A stretch of DNA of 64,000 nt from Brachycybe producta (GCA_036925085.1 JAUPFP010000038.1:2021671-2085670); one strand, 5' to 3'. Counted from the stretch's first letter, positions 34,456 through 47,585 are shown. The notes: generated from the sequence alone by a model not told the origin. Program-made: numbers and translations.

Positions 34456-36580
34456 AATGTGTGTCACTACAAACGAACGACCACGAAACGACATCGAAAC
34501 GAACCATCTTTTTATCATTGTTACTGGCTGTCTATGTGTTCTGAAATATTCTGAAGAAATGTCATATATTCCCAGTTTGATTGTGTTCCAACCATTATGA
34601 AATGTGCGCCCACAAATAAAAAACCCCACCCCACCTTATTCTGTAAAAAGTTAATTCCAAACATTCCAAGTTATATCAAGATATTCTTAGATAAGAAGTT
34701 GGTTGAATGGACACATGAACTTTCTTTTCTCATCCAGACTTTTATTAGACTTTACTTTGTGAAATTTTTCAAATCACAAGGGGAATCAATTGTCCAAAAA
34801 AGCATCCTTTTTAAAGTAAGAAAGACTCGAGAAAATTCTTCTCGTTTGCATGCTTTTAAGGATGAAATAAGGAAATTCAGGATAGGGTTACTTTTTTTTT
34901 TTTGGGTGCACATCCACATATATAGTGGGATGGATGGCTGACCCCAAGGGTCTCATTTTTTAAGCAAATAAAAAATGGTTGGAAGTGGCACATATGTCGT
35001 TTATGCTCTTAGGCCATGACATTTTCCTTTTCTTACCAAACAGACAATGAATAAACCAAACAAAACAAGAATTTAAAACATAGAACCGCATTGAAGAAAT
35101 GGGTCAAAAAGAACTATAGGACTATATTTCTTTTTCTCAGTACATGTTTGCATCCATAACTTGAAAATATTCTGTATAGTTATGGCTCACGACGCCCTTA
35201 GAAATGAAAAAAAAATGCTTCAGATTGTCTTTTCAAATCTTCTTAGACTCAACATTCCAACATAAAAGCACAAAATTCTGCTATTTCTTGATCGAACGTT
35301 GTATGATTTTCACGTATTTCCGAGAAAGAGAAAGCGAGATAGACATACGACAATAATTGGATGGATAGAAAGAAATTCTAGGCTTATATATCCATCTCTG
35401 TATATCATACTCTGCAAGAGGGGGGAGGGTCATCTGAAATTTCTGATTGATTTTCTACTGTTTTAATTTTTTAAAAAAAAACACGCATAATGTATTGATA
35501 CATATAGTAAAATATCTCATTTTTTCGTTTAATGTTTTGAATTTGAAATCGTAACCGAAAATTCTGAAATCATTTTTGATTTTTATCTGATTGTACATTT
35601 TTGTACTTTCCAATTGACCCTTATATCGTAACCAAAAATTTCAAGAGAGGTCAATCGAAGATTTATTTCTCTCTTTATCTCCCTTTCACTCTCTTTTTGC
35701 ATTGAGTTTCTCGACCACTCTCTACTAGTTTTTGTATGAAGAAAATGGTTGTCATGTATTTGTATTTCTACGCACTGAATTTTGATTTGGAGAGATCAAT
35801 TTCTAGTTTCACAATCGTCTTTCAGACTGGCTCCTTTTTTTCTCCCTTCTTTGCAAGTTCGATACGAATATATTTATATATAGTTTGTCCTATAAGATAG
35901 ATAACCTATAAGTGTAGGACTGTAGGTAGAGAGGTGAGAGAGAGCGAGAGAGAGTTTTGGGAAAAAGTTAATGTTATTTAGTTGGTGGTTTCTCTTTTGG
36001 AATTTAAATCCTTTACACAAGTTAATATAGGACTTGGTGCTTCAAATATGAAATCCTCTCTCTCTCTCTCTCTCTCTTTTGAAATCATCTCTTACTATTT
36101 ACTAGTAAATAATATAAGCAAGTGAATGGATATTGTCCACATGTATACTACATATGATATTCTATTCTAAGAGGAAATTCAAAACGACGAACAAAATAAA
36201 TAAACTGGACCGGAAAAGAGATGGAAAAACTTTAAAAAAAAAGTAGCAATGAAGAAGAAGGAAGCCTTGTCATGTAGTAAAATTGTACACTACTTGTATT
36301 TTATTATGTGTTCAAATTTATTTCCTAAACTAATAAAATGGGTTAACAAGTACAACGTACTCACTACTCGTCTCAATGAATAGCACGAACACAGCCAACT
36401 GCATGACAGTTAAGAGCCTAGATCCACGTCCATCTTGTTGTTTTGAGCAGACGACAACGAGACAAATGAGTGTTCTTATATGGTGTTACTAAAACTGAAA
36501 GAAATCGCCTCACAATCTCTCAATTCAAATACAGTAAAGCGCAAAATGCAATAAAAAGTATTGTTCTTCACCTGCTCGAT
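34456..36580. other. AT-rich non-coding region
   Basis: (CT)n at about 36056-36077 and GA tracts near 35935-35955. No exon is recognised. Confidence 0.4.
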
Positions 36581-36584
36581 TTAT

Positions 36585-37330
36585 ATAATTTTTGAAAAGG
36601 TCCTTCTATTTTTAAACAAGGTTTAAAGTCGTTCGTTTTTTTAACCCCATGTTAAATCCCATTGGCCCCAAAACCGTCCCACAAACATTTGAAAAACTCT
36701 CGTTAAAAACGATTTAGAACAATAACAAAATAATTAGCACATACATTCATGTATTGGCTTCACGATGTTTCCTTTTTATAAATTTTGAAAAGGTCCTTCT
36801 ATTTTTAAACAAGGTTTAAAGTCGTTCGTTTTTTTAACCCCAAGTTAAATCCCATTGGCCCCAAAACCGTCCCACAAACATTTGAAAAACTCTCGTTAAA
36901 AACGATTTAGAACAATAACAAAATAATTAGCACATACATTCATGTATTGGCTTCACGATGTTTCCTTTTTATAAATTTTGAAAAGGTCCTTCTATTTTTA
37001 ATAACGTTTAAAATCGTACGTTTTTAAACTCCATGTTAAGTCCCATAGGACTAAAACACCGTCCAACAAAAGTTAAGAGAACTCTGATTAAAAATGATTT
37101 AGAGCAATCAGAAAAATTAGCACGTACTTACATGTGTTTATTGCCTTCAGGATTATTCCTTTTTTCTAAATTTTAAAAGGGCTTTCTATTTTTAAATAAC
37201 ATTAAAAATCTTACGTTTTTTTAACTCCATGTTAAGTCCCATAGGAGCAAAAAACCGTCACCCAAACATTTGAAGAACTCCCGTTAAAAACAAATCAGAA
37301 CAATAAGGCTTCACAATGTTTTCTTTTTAT
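36585..37330. repeat. Tandem array, about four units of 193 bases
   Basis: The phrase TTTGAAAAGGTCCTTCTATT starts at 36591, 36784 and 36977 (period exactly 193), and a diverged version, TTTAAAAGGGCTTTCTATT, starts near 37172. Units 1 and 2 are almost identical; 3 and 4 have drifted. Each unit contains ATTAGCACATACATTCATG and AACTCTCGTTAAAAACGA. No coding frame is conserved through the units. Confidence 0.9.
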
Positions 37331-37919
37331 AAGGTTAGCACGCGAAGTTATTTTTCTATTAATTATTATGTGACTTCGAACCGGGAGAAAAAACGTTAAA
37401 AAACCGTTTTTCAATCAACAACGATCGCAGCGCCTACATTCGGAGAAATTTTGAACTAAACGATGTATCTAGCCTCTTAAGTTAAAAGGACAAAACTTTT
37501 ATGCAAATAAAAATTCAGAAATATGCAAACAAAATCTAAAAAATTGTGTTTTATGCAAATAAAGATAAACCCCTCAAAACTACAAAATATGCAATAAAAT
37601 TGTTTGTTTCATGCAAATAAAATATATATATATTTTTTTTTTATCAAAAGCACGATTTAATAAATGTCTAAATCAATGAATAACTCCAATCACCAGAAGT
37701 AGTGACAGAAAATGCAAAATTGAAACAATTTAGTACAAAAGCCCCTTCAATTAAGCGAATTTATGCCCATTTTCAAAGATCATGCATTTTTATTTTGAAT
37801 TAAAATAATTATTATTGTGCATAATATTATGGTATCATTGTTTACCCAAAAGGGGTTGGGGGGAACTGTGATTACCCGTTTTGTGCATTTTACGCAAACT
37901 TTTGGTTTTAGTTATAACC
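37331..37919. other. AT-rich region with repeated ATGCAAAT motifs
   Basis: ATGCAAAT-type octamers occur at 37501, 37552 and 37612, with the variants ATGCAAAC near 37522 and ATGCAATA near 37577. No gene is recognised. Confidence 0.4.
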
Positions 37920-38204
37920 AGGGTTCGGATTTTTATGCTGTGGCTTAGTGCCAATTGTGAAATAATCATCATCATTAGAGCAACTGCAATTATGCTTTTT
38001 CTAATCAAAAAGGCAGGTCATTAGTTAAATGTCGGGTTACTATCAGTTGTCAACTAGAGGTCTAGCCTCCACAACCAGTGTTCTTTTTATTGAAAAAACA
38101 AGTAATTGTTGGTTGATCCAAACAACATTGCTATTTCTCAGTTGGCCCTTTTGGCCCACAAATTGAGAAACACTTGTTTGATATTGCATAAAAATCCGAA
38201 CCCT
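37920..38204. mobile_element. MITE with perfect 19-base terminal inverted repeats
   Basis: AGGGTTCGGATTTTTATGC (37920-37938) is exactly complementary to GCATAAAAATCCGAACCCT (38186-38204). Flanks TTATAACC and CTATAAGC share TATAA and may be a decayed 8-base target duplication, which would fit hAT. A diverged inverted copy is at about 62615-62912. Confidence 0.7.
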
Positions 38205-39005
38205 CTATAAGCTTAACAATTTTACTGTACGATTTCTATGCAGGTTCACTGCATTATTTTTAGTTGCAAGCCGATTATATTCTTGTATTTGATCATTGGT
38301 AGAGAAGGAGAGTGGGGGCTGGGCACTGGTCAGTGACTTACTTGTCCCATTTACAAATAAAAGCTTACTTGTTTGATTTATATTCAATGATAACATACAT
38401 ACACACGCAAGAATCCTCAAGATAGCAACTATCCATTTGCTAAAGTAAAATTAAACATTTAGACAATCTTAAGTTTACTTTTCTTGTCATTTCTTTCCTT
38501 CTAGTTATTATTCTGACCATTAACATTGACTCTTATAAGTCACGAAACACTCTTAGAAGATTTCTTCTTGCTTAATGTTTGAACCACATTTATTTCTTGT
38601 GGATACTTTGGATATTCAGCAAACACACACGCAATGTAAAACATTTTGTACAAACATCACACACACACAGACAAAAAAAGCACCTTAAGATGGGGTTACA
38701 TTCAACATTTAGTCACCTTTTTTTTTGAGAGGAGACAAAATTGGGTTTGAAATACATTTGAGGATTTCAAAATAAACAGCACTCTTTTTTGTATTATTCC
38801 CCGTTAAAATGCATTATTCACCATTAAAATGCATCCATTTGCAGCAAAAAAAAAAATGCATTCAAAAAGATGCATTTGGATATTACTTAGATAGGGTTTA
38901 AATCCTTTTGGTCTGATAACCAACATTGAATTCAAGTTGTAGGACAAGAAGGAAGAAGATGACCAATATTCAATGTATAGCGGAACCACACACATCATCA
39001 GTGTT
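38205..39005. other. AT-rich non-coding region
   Basis: No exon or structured repeat is recognised, apart from CA-rich patches near 38640-38665. Confidence 0.4.
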
Positions 39006-39328
39006 AGAGCTGCTTCACATGAGACACTGTATGTCGCCACCTTGTGTCACCACCACATAGTGGTTGTCGCGGTGTGTGCTTCAAACAAACCACCGTTGTA
39101 AACAATACAATTCTGTCAGTGCTTTCCACTCGTATAACCTCACCACCACCGATAAACAGGCGGTGTTGGCCACTTATGGCTAAAGTCAAACATTCATTGA
39201 CACTGTAGGGCCAAAAAAAAAAACCGCTGTCGGTGTTTGGGGTGAACAACTCCATAGTAATCAATGGTCAAGTTAAAAACGATTACACATTTTGTGGCGA
39301 CACAAAGTGTTCCGTGTGAAGCGGAACT
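39006..39328. mobile_element. Short TIR element, family D, copy 3
   Basis: The ends AGCTGCTTCACATGAGACAC and TTCCGTGTGAAGCGGAACTT are near-inverted (AGCTGCTTCACA against TGTGAAGCGGAACT). The inside has CGCCACCTTGTGTCACCACC, CAGGCGGTGTTGGCCACTTA and an AAAAAAAAAAACCGCTGTCGG block. The style resembles hAT MITEs. Confidence 0.55.
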
Positions 39329-39395
39329 TAGGTTACAAATGTAGGCTTATCATTATACTGTGTTCGACCGTGCTAACATCTTGTTTTGACTTTAG

Positions 39396-39495
39396 GCGAA
39401 AAGAATTTGAGGCAGGTGGCGTTGGTAGGAGTTCGGACGAAAAAGTATTAATACGACACAACGACGACAATGAAGAAGAAGAACTTATTCGATGA
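39396..39495 (+). CDS. Possible terminal exon with two acidic dileucine motifs, unrecognised
   Basis: Follows a pyrimidine-rich acceptor ending TTTAG at 39395 and runs open to TGA at 39493-39495, in phase 2. The peptide contains KEFEAGGVGRSSDEKVLIRH and ends NDDNEEEELIR. DEKVLI and EEEELI both fit [DE]xxxL[LI], the endosome/lysosome sorting signal found in cytosolic tails of membrane proteins. Codon use (CGA, TCG, GAC, GAA) resembles NELFA. No preceding exon was found on the plus strand, so the gene is not named and the exon may be spurious. Confidence 0.35.
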
Positions 39496-40018
39496 TGCGC
39501 TTTGGGATTTCTCTGGTTTTTTATTCAAGAGTGTCTATGATATTGGTTTCTAAGTAGACTATTGAGGAATTTTCAAAGAATTCCTTTATCTCTATATATC
39601 TCCTTTCTATTTGACCATCACAAAGTGGATTGACGATGGGAAAACGCTACAATGATTTGAAATAGCCCCTGGGTGGAGAATACCAAATAGGGAGGAGGAG
39701 GAGGAGGAGGAGGAGGAGGAGGAGTGGACAAGATTGTGGTTTCTGTTTGAATTGATCGAGGACCAATAAGAATTGAAATCCCCTTATGATTTCGTACTCT
39801 TTAAATTGAGTCTCAAGTTTGTATTAAAAAACGAAGGAAAAAAAAAAAAAAGAAAACAATCTTTACTGAAGATGGACATCAAATCTAAATTTCATATTGT
39901 CATGTAGAAAAAATGTTATAGGAGCTTCTCCTCTTCCCTTCGATTCTTTCATTTCTTTGAACTTTTCCTCTGTAGGAATTTATACAGTTTTTAGAAGTTT
40001 TTTTTGAGATGCTTTTTG
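39496..40018. other. Non-coding, with (GGA)n microsatellite
   Basis: (GGA)n at about 39692-39724 and poly(A) at 39838-39852. If 39396-39495 is real, its 3' UTR would lie here. Confidence 0.4.
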
Positions 40019-40301
40019 AGCAGTGGTTCTCAAACTTTTTTTTTTGTTCACCGCACTGTTTTTTTTTGCCTGAAGAAATTACGGCACACCTACCCATTGC
40101 CACAGTACACTATAGTGTGACACGACACAGCCTTTGGAAACCAAGGGTTTAGTGCGTGCGTGCAATATGAAAGATTTGTTTCATTACCATCTTTACAATA
40201 AAGTTAAAATTTATTAAACTATTAAATTATATTAACACATTCAATATATAACATTGAAAATTTCGCGGCACACCTAGAAAAACTATCGGCACACCCTTTA
40301 G
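40019..40301 (+). mobile_element. hAT-like short element, copy 2
   Basis: Starts GCAGTGGTTCTCAAACTTTT and holds GGCACACCTACC, and CGGCACACCTAGAAAAACTA near the right end. The same modules lie in minus orientation at 19903-20014. No transposase is encoded. Confidence 0.55.
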
Positions 40302-41154
40302 GACATTTTAAAAATACCTATTTGCTATAACAAATTTTTACTACAGTTACGTAAGATAGTTACTTTTTAGTTTTATGACTATTTTCTTAACTCTTCATTT
40401 CCTTCGTATATAAAACAAGGAGCTAGCTATCATCTCTAATGTATCTTTAGCTTAAGTGCGTGCTAACAACAACCACCACCCACACTTGTTTTATGTTCTT
40501 TAGCACTCGATTTTTCTGACTTTAGTGAAATAAATACAATCGCCTCCTCCAAACATTCAATACGAAAACTCCTTCCCCTCCCCCCTTTTCCTTATATTCT
40601 ACAACAAAGAATGAATAGTAAATTTGGATCTTCTTAATCACATGCAATGGTATTGATACACTCTTGAAGGCACATGTTTTTGCCATGTCACAATTCATTT
40701 ACCGTAAATAATTCAAAAGATAGAAATGGAAAATAGAATTTGAAAAGAGAAAAAAAAAATCTTCATTTATCAATGTTGTAAGCTATGTGTTTAGCTGTTT
40801 TGCAAGGCTTTTTTTTCTTTAAAAAAGTATGCATTTCAAGTTTTTAATTAACATAACTAATGTATTTTTAAATTTCTAACATTTCAAAATAGTAAAATAA
40901 TAATATTAATAATAATGATCTCTTTAAGTAACCCACTTAAATTAATTATGCTAATGTGAAATGCAAAAATAGAAATGTAATTCACTCACCAACTCTTTAT
41001 GAACTTTAAAAACTAAAATAAACGAATAAAGTTAAAATTGATTTTTTTTTTCTGATAAAAAATTAAAAATCATGTGATTTAAATTAAACAAGCCTCTATT
41101 ATATGTGTGTCTGTTCCTTGAGATAATGTAGGCCTAGGTTCATAAATATATGGA
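40302..41154. other. AT-rich non-coding region
   Basis: No gene, array or structured element is recognised. Confidence 0.4.
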
Positions 41155-41234
41155 AACAATGAAAAAAACACAAAGAATCACAACATCAATTCATATTTAT
41201 GAATTGATGTTGTGATTCTTTGAGGTTCATTGTT
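41155..41234. repeat. Near-perfect hairpin, 25-base stem with 2-base loop
   Basis: Bases 41171-41195 are exactly complementary to 41198-41222; AACATCAATTCATA faces TATGAATTGATGTT. An outer stem, AACAATGAA (41155-41163) with TTCATTGTT (41226-41234), extends it. Flanks show no transposon ends. Confidence 0.85.
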
Positions 41235-42040
41235 TTAAGAAGAGTTGAATTATTGCATTCCGATTGATTTGATGCCATTGCCATGTGCAACTTTTAGGCT
41301 TATTCTCTCGTAACCATCACACACAAACATTATTTTAACAATAACCTCCTCCTCCCTTTTATAATGTTCTCTCTCTCATATTTCCTTTTTTTTCTTTCTT
41401 CTTCTAAACGAATGATTTTGGATTTATGTGTATGTTGTTGTGCTTTCAGTGATTGCGCATTAACAAGGGGTTGCACACAAAACAAGTATCCTAATGAAAA
41501 CGATACTTTTTTAACATTCACACAAACAGCACATAGACTTTAAGGATATTTATAGAACATAATAGACACACAAAGTTACTAGACCTTTTGCGACCAACAT
41601 TTTACTTGAAAGATATTCTGTCATAAATATAGTAGTGTCAACTTCAACAACAGAGAATCGAAATTCTTAAAAGCTAGAAGCTACGATCAATATGTAATTT
41701 AAAGTACGTTATATAGCCTATAGATATACACCATATCTCATATATATATATATAGAGAGAGAATTTCTCGTATTGAACAAAGTGCATTTGTAAACTATAA
41801 CTCTTTTCCTCAAGATTTCTTTTTTCTTCCTTCATTTTTAGAATATATATATTTTTACTAAAAAAAAACAGGGAAAAAATGTCACTCATTTTTTTTTACA
41901 TATTGTGTGAAACGTAGGTGGAGAGGTAGAATAGGTATTACAATGTAGCCTCTATTCAACATATACGGGTGAAAGAAGTGAATTTAATATACTTTATGGT
42001 AATCGCTTTTGAAATTTGAAAGTAGAATAAAAAGAAGAAT
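41235..42040. other. AT-rich non-coding region
   Basis: TA tracts near 41735-41755. No gene is recognised. Confidence 0.4.
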
Positions 42041-42307
<267 letters not shown>

Positions 42308-42311
<4 letters not shown>

Positions 42312-43140
42312 TATGTATATTGCTACATGCAACACTTTCTTCATATACCACCTCCTTATAGGATCAATCTTTTGACAAACTAAAATATACAAGACTTACT
42401 CTGTATATTACCCGGTAATGTCCAACAAAATCAAAATATTTCAAATAAGAAAAGTCATTTACTTGATAGCTATGTTACAAAATTGGTCTAATTCAAAGAA
42501 ACACAATGTAACGATAAAGAATTCAAAGACTCTCATCTCATATATAATATATTTATGTAAAAAATCTTTTATCTAACTATTGTTATGTGATGAGAGAGTG
42601 AGAGAGAGGGAGAAAGAGAGAGAATCGATTTTTACGGCTCGCGTTCATATTCCTTGATAAGTATTTACATCGTTCAAAACGGACCAAAAGGTCATGTTCA
42701 TGGATTGGAACTATTTAACTTATAAGCTTAATTCAGTTTTAAGTAGACAACATTTTCCCCTATACTACTTGTAGGCCTGGATTCCAAATGCTTAAAAGCC
42801 AACTGTAAATACAATTTCTCATTTAAATAATTCTACTTATTTGGCAGAAAAGGTGAAGTCGGAATTATTTTTAATAAAGCAAATGAGAATGCGGCTTTGA
42901 GATATAACATTCTTTATGTCTCCTTTTCTTCCTCATCCTCTTCCTATTTCTGTATTCTTCTTTTAATGTGATTGAAGTGTTTTCTATTGTAACGTAGTTT
43001 TAACTTCTTTTCTTCTTATTTTCTGCTTTTTTCATGCACGTGGGATCCAAGTCATACACAATCCTGTTTTCCCCCGTTTTTACTCGCTTTTATTTAACTT
43101 CATTCATAATTTGTTTGTCTGTCCATCACCTTCTGAAATA
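42308..43140. other. AT-rich non-coding region
   Basis: GA tract near 42594-42625. No gene is recognised. Confidence 0.4.
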
Positions 43141-43149
43141 TTATATATA

Positions 43150-43686
43150 TAATAAGCCAGGTCTGTGTGTGTGTGTGTGTGTGTAACATCGGAATTTATA
43201 TAAATTTAAATAAATGAAATGCTTTTTTTCTCAAGGTCAACTATATGTTGCACACTCCCCACCCCCATCCAAGAACCCCATTGATATTAAATTGGAGAAG
43301 GGAAAAGGTTGGAAAGTGTAGAAGGGGGGGGGGGGAGAAAGAGAAACGTGGAAAGGGAAAAAGTGGGAGAGGGTGACTGAAATTGAAATGAAAGGCGTAA
43401 AAAAGGAACAAACGACGCGCATGCGCACACCAGAGAAAATGAAAAACTCACTTTCTCTTTGAAATATAAAAAAGGGGAGGGGATAATAGCAGCAAAATTA
43501 AACTACAGTTTATCACAGGCAACTGTGCCCAGCATTAGAATTTCTTTTGCTCAGCCCTTTTATGAACGTCATCAATTTCTAATTGATTTGTTACTTGGTC
43601 TGACGTCATAAAAGGGTGGAGGAAAAAAAATTCTAATGCTGGGCACAATTGCCTGTGAATTTTGCTCCCGTCATTTATGACGGGTT
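43150..43686 (+). mobile_element. Helitron-like element, family A, copy lacking final CTAG
   Basis: AAGCCAGGTCTGTG, (GT)n, ACATCGGAATTTATATAAAT, CTCAAGGTCAACTATATGTTG, poly-G near 43326, GCGCATGCGCACACCAG, an inner hairpin at about 43538-43635, and the terminal hairpin CCCGTCATTTATGACGGG. The sequence then departs from the other copies before the CTAG. Confidence 0.58.
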
Positions 43687-43769
43687 TGAAAATAATTCAC
43701 CAGCAAGACAAGAGGGGATTAGAATTAGTTTTGTTTTTACTTTTTAGACCTTTTTTTTAATAAAAGCTA

Positions 43770-44060
43770 GTATCACAAAAAACATGTGTTTTTAATTTCC
43801 TTGTTTCGAATTTTAAAACAATTCTTGAATCTTTGGCTCTTTTTAAGCTATTTGAGACTTCTGAGCAAAGTTGAACCCTTTTAGTGCTTTTTAGAGAAAG
43901 CAGCCTATTTCATTTTTTTTCGATTTTGGACCTATTTTTAATCCTTGCAAATAATTTAAATCCTTGGTAATAAAATTCCCTGACTTTTCCATGTTTTACA
44001 TTTATTTTTCTAATTCCCTGACTTCCAAGTTAAGTTCTGGACATATTTCTATGGGTTGTG
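43770..44060 (-). repeat. Dispersed repeat, family C, copy 4
   Basis: Shared blocks TTCGAATTTTAAAACAATTC, TTTTTAAGCTATTTGAGACT, AAATTCCCTGACTTTTCCAT and TTTTTCTAATTCCCTGACTT. Confidence 0.5.
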
Positions 44061-45995
44061 TCGACAACATATGCAATTATTATGTACAATGTAGGAATAT
44101 GCGGATATTTGAGACTTTGTCTATATTTTAATTGATGATAAAAACAAATACTGATCATTTCAGCTTGTCCTTTTCCAAGTTCGTTAGAATTCAAACCCTG
44201 TGGCTCATTTCAACGATATAAAATTTCTCCAAACATATAAATAAAAATGGAAATAAAAGCCACTTCAATGTTTTTTTTCTGTCTTATTTGTGTGCGCTTA
44301 TGTTTTTTTTTTCATACGTATTTATTTTTTGGTATATCTATTTTTGTATATTGCTGATGGCGTTATGAAAAAAAAAAATACATATAAAAACAGTTCAGCT
44401 TCGGTAAATCGAAAAGAAAAACAAACCCAATGATCTGAGAAGTCCTTGTAATATATTTTTCTCAAATACTTTTGCAAAATGGTTTGTTGCAAAACTGAAG
44501 AGAAAAATACAACAAAAACAACAAACAGCTGAGATGATGATAACGTCTGTTTTTCTCTCTCTTTCCATCTCTCTTCCCTTAGAAAAAAAAAGAGATAAAA
44601 AGGAAAATAGTACAAATGGTACAATATCCATATTTATTTTGTGGATTTTCTACCAAAAGTAGCCTATATCATTTTTAAAAGAGGCACACATATCATGCAC
44701 AATGAAAAAAATACCCCGTCTAACTTTAGAAACGAACCCATTTTTAACACTTTTACGGATATTTAGTCCTCTCTCTCTCTCTCGATCCGAACAAACACCA
44801 TCAATGATTTATGTATCATCCACCCCCCCCCCCCCCCAAAATCCACACTCCTCAATTTTATTTTATTTTTTGCTTTTCCTGAAATTCCTTAATTCCTATC
44901 GCTTATTGACGTCACACCTGATAGTTTATCTTAAAATGTTCACGCTTAGAAGAAGATCACAAGCAAACATTCACACTGTGAATTCCATTTTGTATGTTAT
45001 TTTCTTATATATTACATATATAATATATATAAAAGACAATTAATCTTCAAAAATAACAGAAAAATATAAAAAAACATACATAAAACTTCAAATGATGTAA
45101 AATACCCAATAGTTTTCAAAGATTTCTTCCCCATTTCTGTTCTAAACAAGATTGTTACGCTACATTGAGAAAATAACGCTAAAAAAATAAAGAGAAATTC
45201 TCTTCAAGATTCTTGCTTTTTTTATCTATTGGGATGTTCCCCATATAGACATAGAGACAATTTAAACGATACACAAGGAGAAGGAAAAATAAGGAAGAAA
45301 GGGAATGATGAGAGGGTAAAAAAGGAACAGAAAAGATTTCCTTCTTTTCTTATGGAATGTGATTAGATAGCTAGGCTTTTTTTTCCTTATATAAAAGTGT
45401 ATGGTAGCAAAACTCTTAAAAAAATGATGTACAAATAAAACAAACTGATCATCATCATGAGAAAATGTCTTGAGATTTCACTCTCAGACTCACTTTCCCT
45501 CTCTCTCTCTCTCTCAGTCACTATATTCGGTCCAAAAACATTTCTATCATCATCATCATTCAACATTGCTGTAAAAGAAGGAATATAAAAAAGTCCATAT
45601 ATAGAGAATAGATTTTCCCCCCCTTTTTTCTTCAACAACAACGTAAAAATGGGGAAAATAGTTCCATTAACCCCTCCCCTCCCCCCTTTACAATGGTCCG
45701 AATAATATCCACACTATGAATCTATATACAATTTATTTATATTATATCTGAGCTACAATAGAAATCCATTCAAAAAAAACTTCTCTCAATTTTTAGCCAT
45801 CTTGAAAATTGAACAATAACAATAACGAAAAATGCCATCAAATACAATAGCACAAAGATTCTTGTTACTTTTTTTATAATAAGAAATAACAGATATTTGA
45901 TTTCAGAATAACGATGAATTCAAAACTAAAAATCAAGATTTTTATACGAAATAAAAGTATAATTGAAGTAAATCATCCTTAAGGTGTTTTTAAAG
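44061..45995. other. AT-rich non-coding region with homopolymers
   Basis: Poly-C at 44822-44837 and (CT)n near 44768-44785 and 45498-45516. No gene is recognised. Confidence 0.4.
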
Positions 45996-45999
45996 TGTT

Positions 46000-46335
46000 T
46001 TAAACGCTTTTTCCCAACTCTTGATTTCAGATTGCAAAATGACGAGAAACTTAAATATGTTTTAGAAGAGTACCTCAATCAATAAAAGTTATTTTAATGC
46101 TGACATCTTTCAAAATAAGCTTTTTATGTGAGTTTCAAAATGATCCATCTTTAAGCAGATAAATGTGTTTAATTTTTCTCAATGAACTTTTTATTTTGAA
46201 AAGCACAAACATGAAAATACACTCAAGTGACAGATTAACCCTTTTAATTTCTAAAACACTTTCTAGTTTCTCTTAATTTTGTTCCTGAGAAACAGACATG
46301 CTAAAAAAGACACGCCTTTTTTTCTTGACTACAAA
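46000..46335. repeat. Dispersed hairpin repeat, family B, copy 5
   Basis: Contains TTTCAAAATAAGCTTTTTAT, AACTTTTTATTTTGAAAAGC, CATGAAAATACACTCAAGTG and TTTCTAAAACACTTTCTAGT, matching the copy at 1-345. Confidence 0.55.
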
Positions 46336-47585
46336 TATACAATATTACAAAGACAATAAAATATAATTGAAATTGCCATTAAAGACTGAGGATTCAAAAT
46401 GAACTACAACCGTCAATAAAAAACTTCATTTATCAAGTGTAATAAGCAAGAAAAAGAACCAACATCACACTGCTGGTTGTTGTTGTTTTCCACTAAATGG
46501 TGGTTTTCAACTTGCTGAAACCGGCATTGGTAGCCTCTCCTATAGGTGTGTCTGTCTGTCTGTCTGTGCAATTATAATTTATTGTCTTAGAACTTCGAAA
46601 ATCAAACTGCTCATAAACCATCTTAAACAATTGTCCAATCACTGATTTCGAAACATACTTCATAGAAAGATTAACACTAGCTCTCAAGATAACAAGTGCA
46701 AATTGCAACAAATCTACTTTCAGTGACCCAGTCCAGTATTTGTTGCCTTTGCAATAGTTTGTGTAGCCTCCTCCTCCTCATGATAAACGTACAGTGAGAA
46801 ATATGATTACGTTTATAACTAATCTCTACTCTAAAAGACCATTTTTGCTAAGCCTTTTGGAAGTCTGCAGAAGAATCGTTTTCAACTAGGATTAGAACCA
46901 AGAAGTAGAAGTATATATATTTGGCGTCCAAAATAAGGAGAAATGCCCATTTGTTTACACCTAAGATTGGATTGGGAGTGTTAACATCAGCACAAACATA
47001 GTGCAGTATATACTGTAGATGTACGTGGAAGAACCACGACAAATACGAGCGTAAAAGATTTTTGTCTGTATGCCTTGTATTGTGTGCTTACATAAAAAAC
47101 AGCCATAGGAAGTAAAAGTTAGACATTGCAACCAATTAATTTTGTAAAAGATGTTCTCAATTGATGGTACTAGTATGTCTTAGGCACCCATGAACATTGA
47201 TGATGTCCCATAGTTTTGATTGCTTTTTTTCTTCTTCTTCTTCTTATCAACGTGGCACAAACATAACTAGAATTATACAGTATCTTAAAGAAAGTCAGAC
47301 CAAAGGAGGTTACTTTACACACACGCTAACATCTCTTGGGACAGGAAATTCACAAAATCTGATTCCATCTTTGACCGGATATAAGATGAGGATACGGCTA
47401 AATGGTCGTATAAGTTCCCATCAAATGAAATGTATTTGTCCGTACAAAGTATAGTTGTAAAAAAAAATATGATGTGACACAATAACGTGCGAATGTCAAG
47501 ATATACGACCAAGAAAAGAAAAAAAACCGATAACATTAACAGACATGAAAGTGCAACACCTTGTATGTAGAGGTTACCACTCAAC
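46336..47585. other. AT-rich non-coding region
   Basis: A (TGTC)n tract near 46548-46568 and CTTCTT near 47230. A few open frames of 60-90 codons show no family motifs. Confidence 0.35.

Noticed and set aside
34222..34629. Overlapping 64-110 codon frames on both strands
   Set aside because: They span a family D transposon copy and its flank, with no domain and no splice support.
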